Positions 26,877 to 38,300 of a stretch of DNA of 64,000 bases are shown in pieces. A program made the translations under genes and the position numbers. This DNA is from Arenibacter certesii DSM 19833. Its GTDB lineage: Bacteria > Bacteroidota > Bacteroidia > Flavobacteriales > Flavobacteriaceae. The notes below the pieces were generated by a model. That model made no database searches and was not told the origin of the DNA. It saw only the letters and a list, made by a program, of their open reading frames with translations. Numbering within the stretch: position 1 is the stretch's first letter; each line of letters opens with the position of its first letter. The DNA lies in the NCBI RefSeq assembly GCF_000429545.1, contig NZ_AUCB01000010.1, positions 101,494 to 165,493 on the forward strand, in the 5' to 3' direction.

Positions 26877-27416
26877 ATGCATACCATCGCAAAATTTATA
26901 TACTTTAAAGTGTTGGGGTGGAAACTAATAGGTTCCTTCCCTAAAGTGGATAAATGCGTTTTTATAGTAGTTCCCCATACTAGTTGGGTCGATTTTTTTC
27001 TTGGTCTTTTAGTACGCCGCGTAGTAAATGAGGAAATTCATTTTATAGGAAAGAAAAGCTTGTTTAAGCCTCCGTTTGGATGGTATTTCCGTTGGATGGG
27101 AGGTACACCTATTGATAGGAGCAAGAATAGGGATACGGTAAGTGCTACGGCCAAACTTTTTCAAGAAAAAAAACAGTTTAGACTTGCCTTATCCCCAGAA
27201 GGAACTAGGAAGAAGGTGAGTGAATGGAGAACAGGATTTTATTATATAGCAAAAGCAGCCAACGTCCCAATAGTCTTGGTGGCTTTTGATTTCGGTAAAA
27301 AACAGATAAAGTTTTCAGCCCCCCACTTCCCAACAGAAAATAAAGAACAGGACTTTGCTACTTATACAGCTTTTTATAAAGGCGTTTTAGGAAAGGTTCC
27401 CGAAAATAGTTTCTAA
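26877..27416 (+). CDS. PlsC-type 1-acyl-glycerol-3-phosphate acyltransferase family protein
   Basis: 179 aa. The acyltransferase motif HX4D appears as VPHTSWVDFFLG (block I), then GGTPIDRSKN, LALSPEGTRKK (EGTR motif) and IPV-type VPIVLVAFDFGKK. Short members like this transfer an acyl group to a lysophospholipid-like acceptor at the inner membrane. It follows the kdnB-like gene by about 45 bases. The short palindrome AAAAGAATATTCTTTT right after the stop may end transcription. Its 3' end has a decayed second copy at about 41102-41211, on the other side of the following accessory genes. Confidence 0.83.
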   Translation: MHTIAKFIYFKVLGWKLIGSFPKVDKCVFIVVPHTSWVDFFLGLLVRRVVNEEIHFIGKKSLFKPPFGWYFRWMGGTPIDRSKNRDTVSATAKLFQEKKQFRLALSPEGTRKKVSEWRTGFYYIAKAANVPIVLVAFDFGKKQIKFSAPHFPTENKEQDFATYTAFYKGVLGKVPENSF

Positions 27417-28109
27417 AAAGAATATTCTTTTATTTGTTGCCCAATAATTTTAATGGATGGGTAAGACTATCTATAAAATCTTTAAGTCTATACGACAATA
27501 TGTACAATGGCTACTACATAAATTTTTTTCCGACTATACGCTAAATGTAATTTGTTATTTACCGTTAAAATTTACACACCCAAGAATCTTATTCTACCGC
27601 TATAATAATTTCGATTTTATTGTGTTGAGAAGTGGTTAATTGTCGAGTATTTGGAGCTGATTATCGAATTGGAGGACGAATTATTAAAATGTTAATTTTT
27701 AATTTCAATATTTGATTTTTGCTTGATCTATTTAAATCTGGAATTAAATCTTTTGTCAATATAATGGTAATATATTCGATTTGTAAAGTTCTTTTTTTGA
27801 GAATATAAATTTTCCCTTTTTTTAAATATTGATTTTCCCCCAAAATCCATAGGAACCCACTTAGTTATGGTCATAATTTATATGACCAACAAGATTTTTA
27901 TGATTAAATTTTTACTCAAGTAATTTCTTCTTCATATATACATAGTTCATAATCAACGCCTTGCTCTGTATTGGCGATATTGATAAATTGAATGTATATG
28001 TATTTCTCTTCAAGGTCGTAATGGTTTATACCTTCCAGAAAGGTAAAGATCAAATTTGTGAACATACATTTAAATAATCGGTTCAAATTCAATTTATAAA
28101 TATCACATT
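27417..28109. other. A/T-rich 693-base leader region of the cohesin/dockerin island
   Basis: No convincing gene: the small open frames here lack ribosome sites, recognisable motifs and hydrophobic pattern. It holds an inverted repeat at 27868-27888. No full TAnnTTTG box precedes the 28110 gene, only a near match TACATTTA around 28062. Confidence 0.5.
27868..27888. promoter_or_regulatory. Inverted repeat, possible operator
   Basis: TGGTCATA (27868-27875) and TATGACCA (27881-27888) are exact reverse complements separated by ATTTA. There is no T-run, so it is unlikely to be a terminator. It lies 220 bases upstream of the giant secreted protein operon. Confidence 0.4.
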
Positions 28110-31100
28110 ATGGGGGAGCTTTTACATAAATTAACTGGATATCTCTTGCCAATTTACTTGGTACAATCCATTAAATTGAAAAGTAAGGTTGTAATAATAT
28201 TAATTTTCAGTCTTACTTCCTCCCTAACGGGGCAGGTACAAATCTCTACTTCACCTACATCATTATCAGTAGAACTTAACCAAGCCTTTTCTGTAACTGT
28301 GGCGGTAGAAACTAGTCAATTTGTAGATGCGGCTGAAGTTCATATGAGTTTCGACTCAAATATAATTGAGGTCACGAGTGTAAATATACCGCAGGCTAGT
28401 CCGTTCCCAGTGCCTATTATTCAGCCGAATTTTAACAACGCTATTGGAGTGATCAATTATGCAGGAGGTACATTTTCTTCATTTCCGAATGCAGATTTTG
28501 TCTTCCTCGAAATACAATTTACCGCGAAAGCATTGGGCAAAACAAATTTGGAATTTTTGGACCCCATAAATGGACTTGCCTCAAAAGCAACTTTTGGTGG
28601 TTATAATATTTTAACTGGGGTAACTGGCTCTACAATTAATGTACATGATATAGATACTACAGCTCCAATTATAACTTTGATAGGAGATGATACCATCAAT
28701 TTAAGTGTTGGTGATATTTATACGGAGCTAGGTGCTAACGCAATAGATGACACGGATGATGATATTAGTGAGAAGGTAACTATAGGTGGGGATCTTGTTG
28801 ATACTAATACGGTTGGGCAATACATTGTAACCTATGATGTTATGGATGCTGCAGGGAACCCTGCACTACAAGTAACACGTACTGTAAATGTATCTCAAGT
28901 TGGTGGTAATTCCTATACGATTACAGCCAATCCAGGTCCAAATGGAACTATTGATCCTTCCACTACCACTGTAAATCAAGGTGCCAATATACTTTTTACT
29001 ATTACTCCGAATGCAGGGTATCAGGTAGAAAATGTTTTTGTTAATGGTAATTCTGTTGGTCCCTTAACTGCCTATGAGTTCACAAATGTACAGGGAACCG
29101 CTACTATAAGTGCTACTTTTATTGAGAGTGTACCTACAACACTAGCTATAACTGGTTTTACTTTAATAAACGCAGATACCGACCAAGATATAATGCCATT
29201 GACCGATGGTCAATTGATAAATGCCACAACATATGCAACTACTAACCTTGCGATAAAGGCCAATACCACTTCTGATGTGAGAAGTGTGCATTTATTGTTG
29301 AGTGGCAATAAAACCCGGAATCAGACTGAAAGTGTAGCGCCTTTTACATTATTTGGTGATAATCTACCGACAAATGATTTTTTTGGAGAGTTGTTCGCAG
29401 AAGGGAATTATAGTCTTACCGCCAGTCCGTATGGTAGTGTAGGATTAAATGGAAGTCAGGGAACGCCTAAGACGATATCGTTTAAATTCACTAATCAGAA
29501 TCCAATATGTAGTAATTTTAATGCAAGCATAGGAAATGCAACCAACCCTTCTGGTTGTAATATTAACGATGGTTCAATAGAGATTAACACGGTAGGATTT
29601 CAAGGTCCGCTTACCTATAATTGGAGCCATAATCCTAATTTAAACGCAAGTACTGCTAACGGACTTGCAGCTGGTACTTATAGTGTTACGGTGACCGATG
29701 TAAATGGTTGTACTAAAAATTTATCTATTACATTAAACGGACCAACACCACCATCAGTAACCTTGGCGTCTTTTGCAGATGTGCTTGTTACAGATAGTCC
29801 CATTGCTTTATCTGGTGGTAATCCTTCAGGAGGGGTATATAGTGGGCCTGGGGTTAGCAAGAATATTTTTGACCCTTCAATTGGAAGTGGCATCTACGCA
29901 ATTGTTTACACTTATGAAGATATTAATGGATGCGTTAACAGTGCTACTAAAACCATACAAGTTGGTAGTCCAATTGCAAATGCCTCAGTAATAGTTGTGG
30001 ATGCTAATACCGATTTGGCCTTGTTTCCATTAACTAATGGAATGCAGATAGATAAGAATACAATAGGCAATTCTCCTTTGGGTATTATTTATAATGCTGA
30101 CTTAAATCCGGGCAATGTATTTTTTAAGTTAACAGGTCCAATTAATCAGAATAAATCTGAAGGACCTTCTGCACCTTATTCTTTATTTGGCGATATAGGA
30201 ATTGATATTCAAGGAAAGCCCTTTCCTATCGGAAACTATACTTTGGTAACCAGTACCACCTCTGGAGTTCAGCAGACATTTAATTTTGCTGTAGTTAGCG
30301 GTCCTCCGGCCAATGTGCCACCAGTGGTATCTTTGGTTGGAAACACGGATAATGCTGTTCCATATAAGATCAATTTTTCAAGTGCCGGTTCTACTGATAA
30401 TGATGGTCGTATAGCCAGTTATTCTTGGGATTTTGGTGACGGAAATACATCTACAGAGCAGAATCCATCTCATACTTATAGTGTGGGTGGCAGTTATATC
30501 ATTTCGCTTACGCTAACTGATGATGATGGGGCTACTAGTACTAAAAGTATTAGTGTTACCGCTGTTGATCCAACTATAAATCAGCCACCCATAGTAGTAG
30601 CTAGTGCTTCTCCAACTATTGGTGCAGCACCATTATTGGTTAATTTTTCAAGTAGTGGTTCTAATGATGCCGATGGTGCTATAGTGTCTTATGAGTGGAA
30701 TTTTGGAGATGGCAATACTTCCAGTCTACTATACCCATCAAATACTTACAATACACCAGGCAGTTATAACGTATCCCTTACACTAACCGATGATGATAAT
30801 GCTACAAGTATAAAGAACATAAGTATAACCGTATTGGATCCAATAGCTAATCAAGCACCTATTGCGGTGGCCCGTGCTACTCCAGCTATTGGTACTGCTC
30901 CATTAATTGTTGCTTTTTCAAGCAGTGGATCTAGTGATGCAGATGGTTCCATAGTTTCGTATGAATGGAATTTTGGAGATGGAGGGACATCTACCCAAGC
31001 CAATCCATCCCATACCTATGTCAATCCCGGTAACTATGTAAGTACTCTCACCATCACAGACGATGAGGGTGCTAATGACATAGTAAGTGTACAGGTTAAG

Positions 31101-32339
31101 GTTAATGAACCTGATAACAATGCAGCTTTGTTTATTTTGAATGCCAACAATGATACTCAACTATACACGCTTACAAATGGATTACAGATTTCTAAAACGG
31201 ATATCGGTAATACCCCATTGGGCATCATCTTTAACCCCGACCTAAATCCTGGATACGTGTATTTTACGCTAACAGGTCCAATAAACCAAAGTAAGTCCGA
31301 AGGACCTTCGGCTCCTTACTCTCTTTTTGGGGATATAGGAATAGACATACAGGGAAAACCTTTCCCGGTAGGTAATTACACCTTGGTAGCCAGGCCCAGT
31401 GTAGGAGCAGTCCAAACGGTTAATTTTAGTGTAGTTAGCGGGCCTCCAGGTAATGCAAATCCGATTGCAGTTGCCACAGGAAACCCTGATCCCAACACTG
31501 CCTTTAAACTTAATTTCTCAAGTGCTGGATCAATGGATACCGATGGGAATGTTGTAGGATACTCTTGGAATTTTGGCGATGGCAATTCATCAACTTTACA
31601 AAACCCAACGCATACGTATAGTACTGCAGGTCCTAAAACTGTAACGCTTTCGGTTACGGATGACAAAGGTGGTGTAGGCACAACCAGTATTCAAGTCACT
31701 GCAGTTGATCCCAACGATGTTGATAAGGTAGTAAGCTTCACTTTGATAAATGCGATTGACAATTCTCAGTTGCACGCCCTAGAAAATAATGTAAATATTA
31801 CTGATGGGAATAATATTAATATCAGGGCGAATACGGATCCGGAAATTGTTGGAAGTGTAAAATTTGAATTATCAGGAGCAATCACCAGAACGTGGATTGA
31901 GACAAGTGCTCCCTATGCGCTCTTCGGAGATACAAATGGGGACTATACCTCAATAAACTTACCAGTAGGAGCCTATACCCTTAAAGCCACTCCATATACT
32001 TTGGGTGGAGCATCTGGGAATGCGGGTCAGTCGTTAATAATTAACTTCAACGTGGGGCAGCCTGTCATTGCGGCTAAGGCGTCGGTAAATTCAATGGTAA
32101 TATCACCAAATCCCGCAAATGAAAGTGTAGCTGTTTCTTTTGACGAACCAACGCAGTTAACACAAATATATGTATATGATATTTCCGGTAGACTAGTAAA
32201 ATCATTAAGGATGGATCCAAATAAAGACTTAGGATCCTACCTTCTAGGAGTTCAAGAATTACCATCTGGTTCATATTTTGTTAGAACCATAGATTCTAAA
32301 GGAAAAGAATTACAACAACAAATGGCCATTAAACGATAA
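28110..32339 (+). CDS. Cohesin-like, multi-PKD surface protein with T9SS sorting tail
   Basis: 1409 aa. Signal sequence to about residue 42 (a later start is possible). Domains: cohesin-like (about 43-175; FVDAAEVHMSFDSNIIEV, GVINYAGGTF), DUF5011-type Ig (183-262; TAPIITLIGD), bacterial repeat (269-339), an unnamed module with the motif APYsLFGD (343-462; again 622-733, 1003-1112, 1205-1314), SprB repeat (464-546), PKD domains at about 736-822, 825-910, 916-1000 and 1115-1201 (WDFGDGNTS type), and a type A T9SS C-terminal sorting domain (1324-1409; ISPNPANESV, YDISGRLVKSL). It should cross the outer membrane by T9SS and stay on the surface or be released. No catalytic domain is seen. It lies 24 bases before the dockerin protein gene. 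Function is inferred. Confidence 0.85.
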   Translation: MGELLHKLTGYLLPIYLVQSIKLKSKVVIILIFSLTSSLTGQVQISTSPTSLSVELNQAFSVTVAVETSQFVDAAEVHMSFDSNIIEVTSVNIPQASPFPVPIIQPNFNNAIGVINYAGGTFSSFPNADFVFLEIQFTAKALGKTNLEFLDPINGLASKATFGGYNILTGVTGSTINVHDIDTTAPIITLIGDDTINLSVGDIYTELGANAIDDTDDDISEKVTIGGDLVDTNTVGQYIVTYDVMDAAGNPALQVTRTVNVSQVGGNSYTITANPGPNGTIDPSTTTVNQGANILFTITPNAGYQVENVFVNGNSVGPLTAYEFTNVQGTATISATFIESVPTTLAITGFTLINADTDQDIMPLTDGQLINATTYATTNLAIKANTTSDVRSVHLLLSGNKTRNQTESVAPFTLFGDNLPTNDFFGELFAEGNYSLTASPYGSVGLNGSQGTPKTISFKFTNQNPICSNFNASIGNATNPSGCNINDGSIEINTVGFQGPLTYNWSHNPNLNASTANGLAAGTYSVTVTDVNGCTKNLSITLNGPTPPSVTLASFADVLVTDSPIALSGGNPSGGVYSGPGVSKNIFDPSIGSGIYAIVYTYEDINGCVNSATKTIQVGSPIANASVIVVDANTDLALFPLTNGMQIDKNTIGNSPLGIIYNADLNPGNVFFKLTGPINQNKSEGPSAPYSLFGDIGIDIQGKPFPIGNYTLVTSTTSGVQQTFNFAVVSGPPANVPPVVSLVGNTDNAVPYKINFSSAGSTDNDGRIASYSWDFGDGNTSTEQNPSHTYSVGGSYIISLTLTDDDGATSTKSISVTAVDPTINQPPIVVASASPTIGAAPLLVNFSSSGSNDADGAIVSYEWNFGDGNTSSLLYPSNTYNTPGSYNVSLTLTDDDNATSIKNISITVLDPIANQAPIAVARATPAIGTAPLIVAFSSSGSSDADGSIVSYEWNFGDGGTSTQANPSHTYVNPGNYVSTLTITDDEGANDIVSVQVKVNEPDNNAALFILNANNDTQLYTLTNGLQISKTDIGNTPLGIIFNPDLNPGYVYFTLTGPINQSKSEGPSAPYSLFGDIGIDIQGKPFPVGNYTLVARPSVGAVQTVNFSVVSGPPGNANPIAVATGNPDPNTAFKLNFSSAGSMDTDGNVVGYSWNFGDGNSSTLQNPTHTYSTAGPKTVTLSVTDDKGGVGTTSIQVTAVDPNDVDKVVSFTLINAIDNSQLHALENNVNITDGNNINIRANTDPEIVGSVKFELSGAITRTWIETSAPYALFGDTNGDYTSINLPVGAYTLKATPYTLGGASGNAGQSLIINFNVGQPVIAAKASVNSMVISPNPANESVAVSFDEPTQLTQIYVYDISGRLVKSLRMDPNKDLGSYLLGVQELPSGSYFVRTIDSKGKELQQQMAIKR

Positions 32340-32363
32340 CCTAGACCTGAAAAGTATTTTAGA

Positions 32364-35300
32364 ATGAAAAACCTTTGTATAAATCCAAACCTAAACCCCA
32401 GGAATATGGTATGTAACAAGCCATTTATTACACCTCTAATTTCCTATGTAACAAAGTTTCGGCCAATCATTATGCTGCTATTGATGATGATACTTTGTAT
32501 AAATAGTATTGAAGCTCAATCTTTTAATCAAAGTAACCTTAATTATAATGGTAATGGTGGCGTTACGCAAGGCACCTCTTTAAAGTATGGTCCAGATGGA
32601 AGATTGTACGTGCTAAATTTAAACGGAACCATCGATATTTTTACCGTGCAAAAGAACGGTAGCAGTAATTACGTAGTGACTGGATCGGAGAAACTGTTAC
32701 ATGTTAAGAATATTCCCAACCATAATGACGATGGTTCCCCGAACACTGGAAATAATAGAGAGGCTACTGGTCTTACGGTAGCTGGTACTGCTGCAAATCC
32801 AATAATTTATGTTACTTCCAGTGATTCTAGGGTAGGGGGGCCTAGTGGTGATTTAAACTTGGATACAAACTCTGGTGTAATTACTCGACTTACCTGGACA
32901 GGAAGTTCATGGAACGTAGTGGATATAGTTCGTGGTCTGCCAAGGTCTGAAGAAAACCACGCGACCAACGGGTTGGAATTCGCAAGTATTAATGGCGTTA
33001 AATATCTTATTGTAACTCAAGGTGGTCATACAAATGCAGGTGCTCCTTCAGACAATTTTGCCTGGACAACCGAATATGCTTTATCTGCCGCAGTCCTATC
33101 TGTAAATCTAGATCTTATAGAAAATATGCCCATTAAAAATGATGGGAGAGCTTATATCTATGATATTCCTACTTTAGATGATCCTACACGTGACAATATA
33201 AATGGTATCGAGGATCCTGATCATCCAGATTATGATGGTATTGACCTAAATGATCCATGGGGGGGTAACGATGGATTGAATCAAGCTAAAATTGTAATAG
33301 GAGGTCCGGTACAGATATTTTCACCTGGTTATAGGAATGCCTATGATTTGGTGCTTACAGCTTCAGGTGCAGTCTACGTTACAGACAACGGGGCCAATGG
33401 AGGTTGGGGAGGATTTCCAGTAAATGAAGGTACGGGTAACGTAACCAATGAGTATGATCCAAATGAACCTGGGAGTAATACCACTATTGGTGGTGAAAAA
33501 GTAGATAATGAAGATCATTTGCATTTGATCACCAAGAATGTTCATGGGTATTCCTTCGGTTCTTTTTATGGGGGCCATCCTACACCAATTAGAGCAAACC
33601 CATTATCCGCAGGTCTATATACCAACCCATCGGTAAATAATACCAATGGTGCGGTTTTTAGAACCTTAATTTACGATCCGACCGGATTAAAAGGCGCAGG
33701 TTATACTAATGATAAAAGTATAGCGTTGCCCGTAGATTGGCCACCAGTTCCTGTAAGTATGGCCGATGCGGCTCAAGGAGATTGGAGAGGGCCATCTACT
33801 CCTAATCCAGATGGTCCCGATGACGATATTGTTACCATATGGGGAACCAATACTAACGGGATTGATGAATATACCTCTACCATATTTACAGGTTCAGAAA
33901 GTATGGTGGGTGATCTAATTGCAGGGCATAATAACGGAATCTTGAGACGAGTTCAGTTAAATCCGGATGGAAGCCTGAAAAAATTAACCAGCAACTTTGC
34001 CTCCGGTCTTGGAGGAAATGCATTGGGAATTGCCTGTAACGGGGATAACGATCCTTTTCCTGGAACTATATGGGTTGCAACATTTAATGGTAATATAAAG
34101 ATTCTGGAACCTCAACCCTTAGTAGTATGTTTAGATCCTAGCGATCCATTGTTTGTTGGGACGGATGATACGGACCAAGATGGATATACCAATCAAGATG
34201 AGGTTGATAATGGCACAGATCATTGCAATGGAGGGTCACAACCTAATGATTTTGACAAAGCAGCGGGTGGGGTACTGGTGTCAGATTTGAACGATAACGA
34301 CGATGATAACGATGGAATTTTGGATGCCGATGATCCATTTCAATTAGGAGATCCACTGGATAACGGCTCTGATGGATTTGATTTACCGGTTATTAATGAA
34401 TTATTTTCTGATAATCTTGAATTGGGAGGCTATTTCGGACTTGGTTTAACAGGTCTTATGAATAACGGGGATCCCAATCCCAACTGGTTGAACTGGATTG
34501 ATGTTCCAGGGGATGGACCAAATCCCAACGATATTTTGGGAGGAGCTACAGGTGCAATGACTATGCAGATGACCTCTGGAACTGCATTGGGGAATAGCAA
34601 TAATCAACATAAAGCATTTCAATACGGGGTAAATGTGGACCAATCCGTGAATTCTTTTCTTGTTGAAGGCCGTTTATTTAATTTCTGGGATCCTACCCAA
34701 TTGTACGGTAGTCTAGCGCCCTCAAATAGCGAAATAGGTATATTTATTGGTGATGGAACCCAAAGTAATTATATTAAAGTGGTCCTTACAAAGAACGGGA
34801 TTGTAGCATTACAAGAGATTGAAGATATCCCTCAAGCTCCGTTAAGTGTAACACTAGAGGAAACTAGTAGACCTTTAAATGATATCGTCTTTTTTTTCAA
34901 TGTAAATGCAATTACTGCGGAGGTGCAAATTTTGTATAGTATTGATGATAATACGCCAATTCCTTTGGGGACCGTTTCTGCAATGGGAACAATTAAAACA
35001 GCAATTCAACAATCTTCTACCATTTTAGCGGTAGGAATGATCGGAACTTCCAACGCTGCCGGACAAGAAGTAGAGGGTACATGGGATTATCTGAATGTTA
35101 GAGGAAGTCAGCCCACCGTTTCTCAAACTATGGCAGACCTGGACATATTGATCGGTTCACCTGATCAAAATTTTAATTTAAACGATTATTTTGATGATGA
35201 CCAGGGAGTTGGAAATATAACCTATACTATAGAAAATAACACCAATCCGGTTATAGGTGCAAATATTGAAGCTAATATTTTAACATTAACCTATCCCAAT

Positions 35301-38300
35301 ACTGAGGCTAGTACTCTAATAACCGTTAGAGCAACGGATTCAAATTTGTTATTTGTAGAACAAACTTTTTCTGTTAATCTAATTGAACAACCAATTGTTT
35401 TGTTTAGGGTTAATGCTGGTGGACCAACTATTGCCGCATTGGACGGCCCTAATCCTGATTGGACAAGTAACAGTGTTATAGGAGCGTCCGGTGGAACCAA
35501 TTTTACTGTTAATACAGGAAATAGTTCCACCCACAATATTACGGGAAGACATTCCTCCGTACCATCCTATGCGCCACAAGCGTTATTTGCTAAGGAACGA
35601 TGGGATCAGGCAGAATTACCGGAAATGGAATGGACTTTTAATACGGGCAACGGAACATTTACTGTAAACCTATATATGGGTAATGGATATGATGGTACCG
35701 GAGCTGCAGGGGAACGCATCTTCGACGTTAAAATGGAAGATGCACTGGTCATTAATGATAAGGATCTGTCTGCTCAGTATGGTAATAAGGTGGGTGCAAT
35801 GGAAAGTTACCAAGTAACTGTCACCGATGGGGTATTGAATATTGAGTTTATTCATCAAACTGAAAATCCGTTGATTAATGCCATTGAAATACTAGGAGCT
35901 GGAAGAGTAGTAGATATGCCAATCCAAATTGATCCTGTGGCCAATCAAATAAATAATCCGGGTGATATCCCAGCGTTGAATATTACAGCAAGTGGAGGGG
36001 ATCCCAATGAAAATTTTACATTTACCGTAACCGGATTACCTCCAGGGTTAAGTATAGAACCTACGCAAGGAGCTATTTTGGGATCCATTTCTTCCAATGT
36101 GGAAGATGCAGGTCAATATAATGTTACCGTTACAGTGAGCAAACCATCCTCTTCCCCCGCGAATCTAAATTTTGCATGGACGGTTAATAATCCCAATGTG
36201 GCGAATACAGTATTGCACCGTATTAATGCGGGTGGCAATGAAGTAGCTTCCAACGACTCATCTCCAGTGAATTGGGGAGAAGATAATGCCGTAAGTGGCT
36301 TCAATGGTGCAACACAAAATGGAGTGCCTTCCCAGTTTGTAAATTCCTCGGTAGAGGATAAAACTTTTGGAGTTGGGCTTCCGGGAACTTTTGTTAATAA
36401 TACGTCCTATCCGAACAGTATATTTTCAACAGAAAGATATAATACATTAGCAGTACCGAATAATATGCAGTGGAATATTCCCCTTTCACAAGGGACGTAT
36501 ACGGTTAATTTATTATTTGCTGAAGTTTGGAATGGAGCACAAACTCCAGGATCAAGGGTTTTTGATGTTGCAATTGAAGGTCAGGTGGTGTTGAAAGATT
36601 TTGATCAGACAGCAGCGTATGGTTATGCCACTGCAGGAGTCGAGAGTTTTGTAGTAGAGGTAAATGATGGGAATCTCAATATAGATTTTATTAAGGGAGT
36701 TGAAAATCCTAATATTAAAGGGATTGAGATTATTTCCAATGGAGCTCCAACAAGTGGTGAATGGACCAACATTACGAACCTAACTGAGCATACACCAAGA
36801 CATGAAAATTCCTTTGTACAGGTAGGTGATAAGTTTTATCTGTTTGGCGGTAGGGAGAATGCCAAAAAAGTAGAAATATATGATTACAAATCAAATACAT
36901 GGTCTAAGGCAGGCTCAGAAGCACCATTCGAGTTTAATCACTTTCAGGCTGTTGCTTATGAAGGGTTAATTTGGGTTATTGGATCTTTCCAGAATAATTC
37001 TTATCCAAATGAAACCCCTAGTGATTATATATATATGTACGATCCCGTCTCTGACACTTGGATCCAAGGTCCTGCCATACCAAATGATAGAAAAAGAGGT
37101 TCTGCCGGATTGGTTATGTACAATAATAAGTTCTATGTAATTGCGGGTAACACCCAAGGACATAATGGTGGTTATATTCCTTGGTTCGATGAATTTGATC
37201 CTGCTACAGGACAGTGGAAGAAGTTGATAGATGCGCCACGTGCACGTGACCATTTCCATGCTACTGTTGTAGATAATAAAATATATGTTGCAGGAGGAAG
37301 GCTTACGGGTGGTGCTGGAGGCACTTTTGCACCTGTACTACCTGAAGTAGATGTCTATGATTTTGCCACTGGTACATGGTCAACGTTACCTTCATCAGCT
37401 AATTTGCCAACCCCCCGTGCCGCTTCGGGAACAGTAACTTTTAATGGAAAAGTCGTTGTAATGGGTGGAGAAGGCAGTGGGCAGGCGTATGCCAAAACGG
37501 ATGCCTTGGATGTTACTACCAATACTTGGGCCTCTTTAAGTGACCTTAATAATCCGCGTCATGGAACTCAGGCAATTGTATCCGGTAATGGAATCTGGAT
37601 TACTTCCGGTTCTCCCAACCAAGGAGGTGGAAATCAGACTAAAATGGAAGTTTATGGTGAGGATAATCCTAGTGGAACACCGGTGATCGCCAGTGCTATT
37701 TTAGTTCCAACAACCATTACAGTGCCACAAGGAGGGATAGAAAATGTGTTAGTTAATATTTCCGGTGGAAATCAAGGTTTATATGTTAAGTCTTTGACAC
37801 TTACGGGGTCAAACGCTTCCAATTTTAAAATTATTGATCCTAAAAGTTTTTTAATAGCCGCCGGAACAAGTAAGACAGTTCAAATAGAGCATATTGGTTT
37901 CCAGGCTGGAGAAGTTGCAACTTTAAACATATCTTATGGAAGTAACGCAACCAAAAGTATTCAAGTGACTAGTGGAGAAGCAGCAGCTACGGTGTTATAC
38001 CGTGTAAATGCAGGGGGAGAATTAGTTACAGCAACAGATTCACCTCATCCAGATTGGAGTCTGGATCAAGGTGCATTTGGGGCAGCAGGAAACTCGCCAT
38101 ATTTGGTAGCTGCAACCACGCCTGCAGGATTATATGATCAATCCGCAGCATCAGCTTATAAAGGTCCAATAAATATGTCGCATCCATCATTGCCCTCAGG
38201 GACCCCAAGTAGTATTTTTAAAAGCGAGAGATATGATGCAGCTGGGGCACCTGAAATGCATTGGCAGTTTCCAGTGGATTCAGGGACGGAAATAGAGGTG

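Noticed and set aside
27457..27639. A 60-codon plus-strand frame after the acyltransferase gene
   Set aside because: No ribosome site, no known motif and A/T-driven composition (many Phe, Tyr, Ile, Lys codons); most likely chance.
30300..31100. Regularly spaced similar DNA segments that might suggest a CRISPR-like or satellite array
   Set aside because: They are the coding repeats of PKD domains in frame in one gene, with diverged DNA and no fixed spacer pattern.
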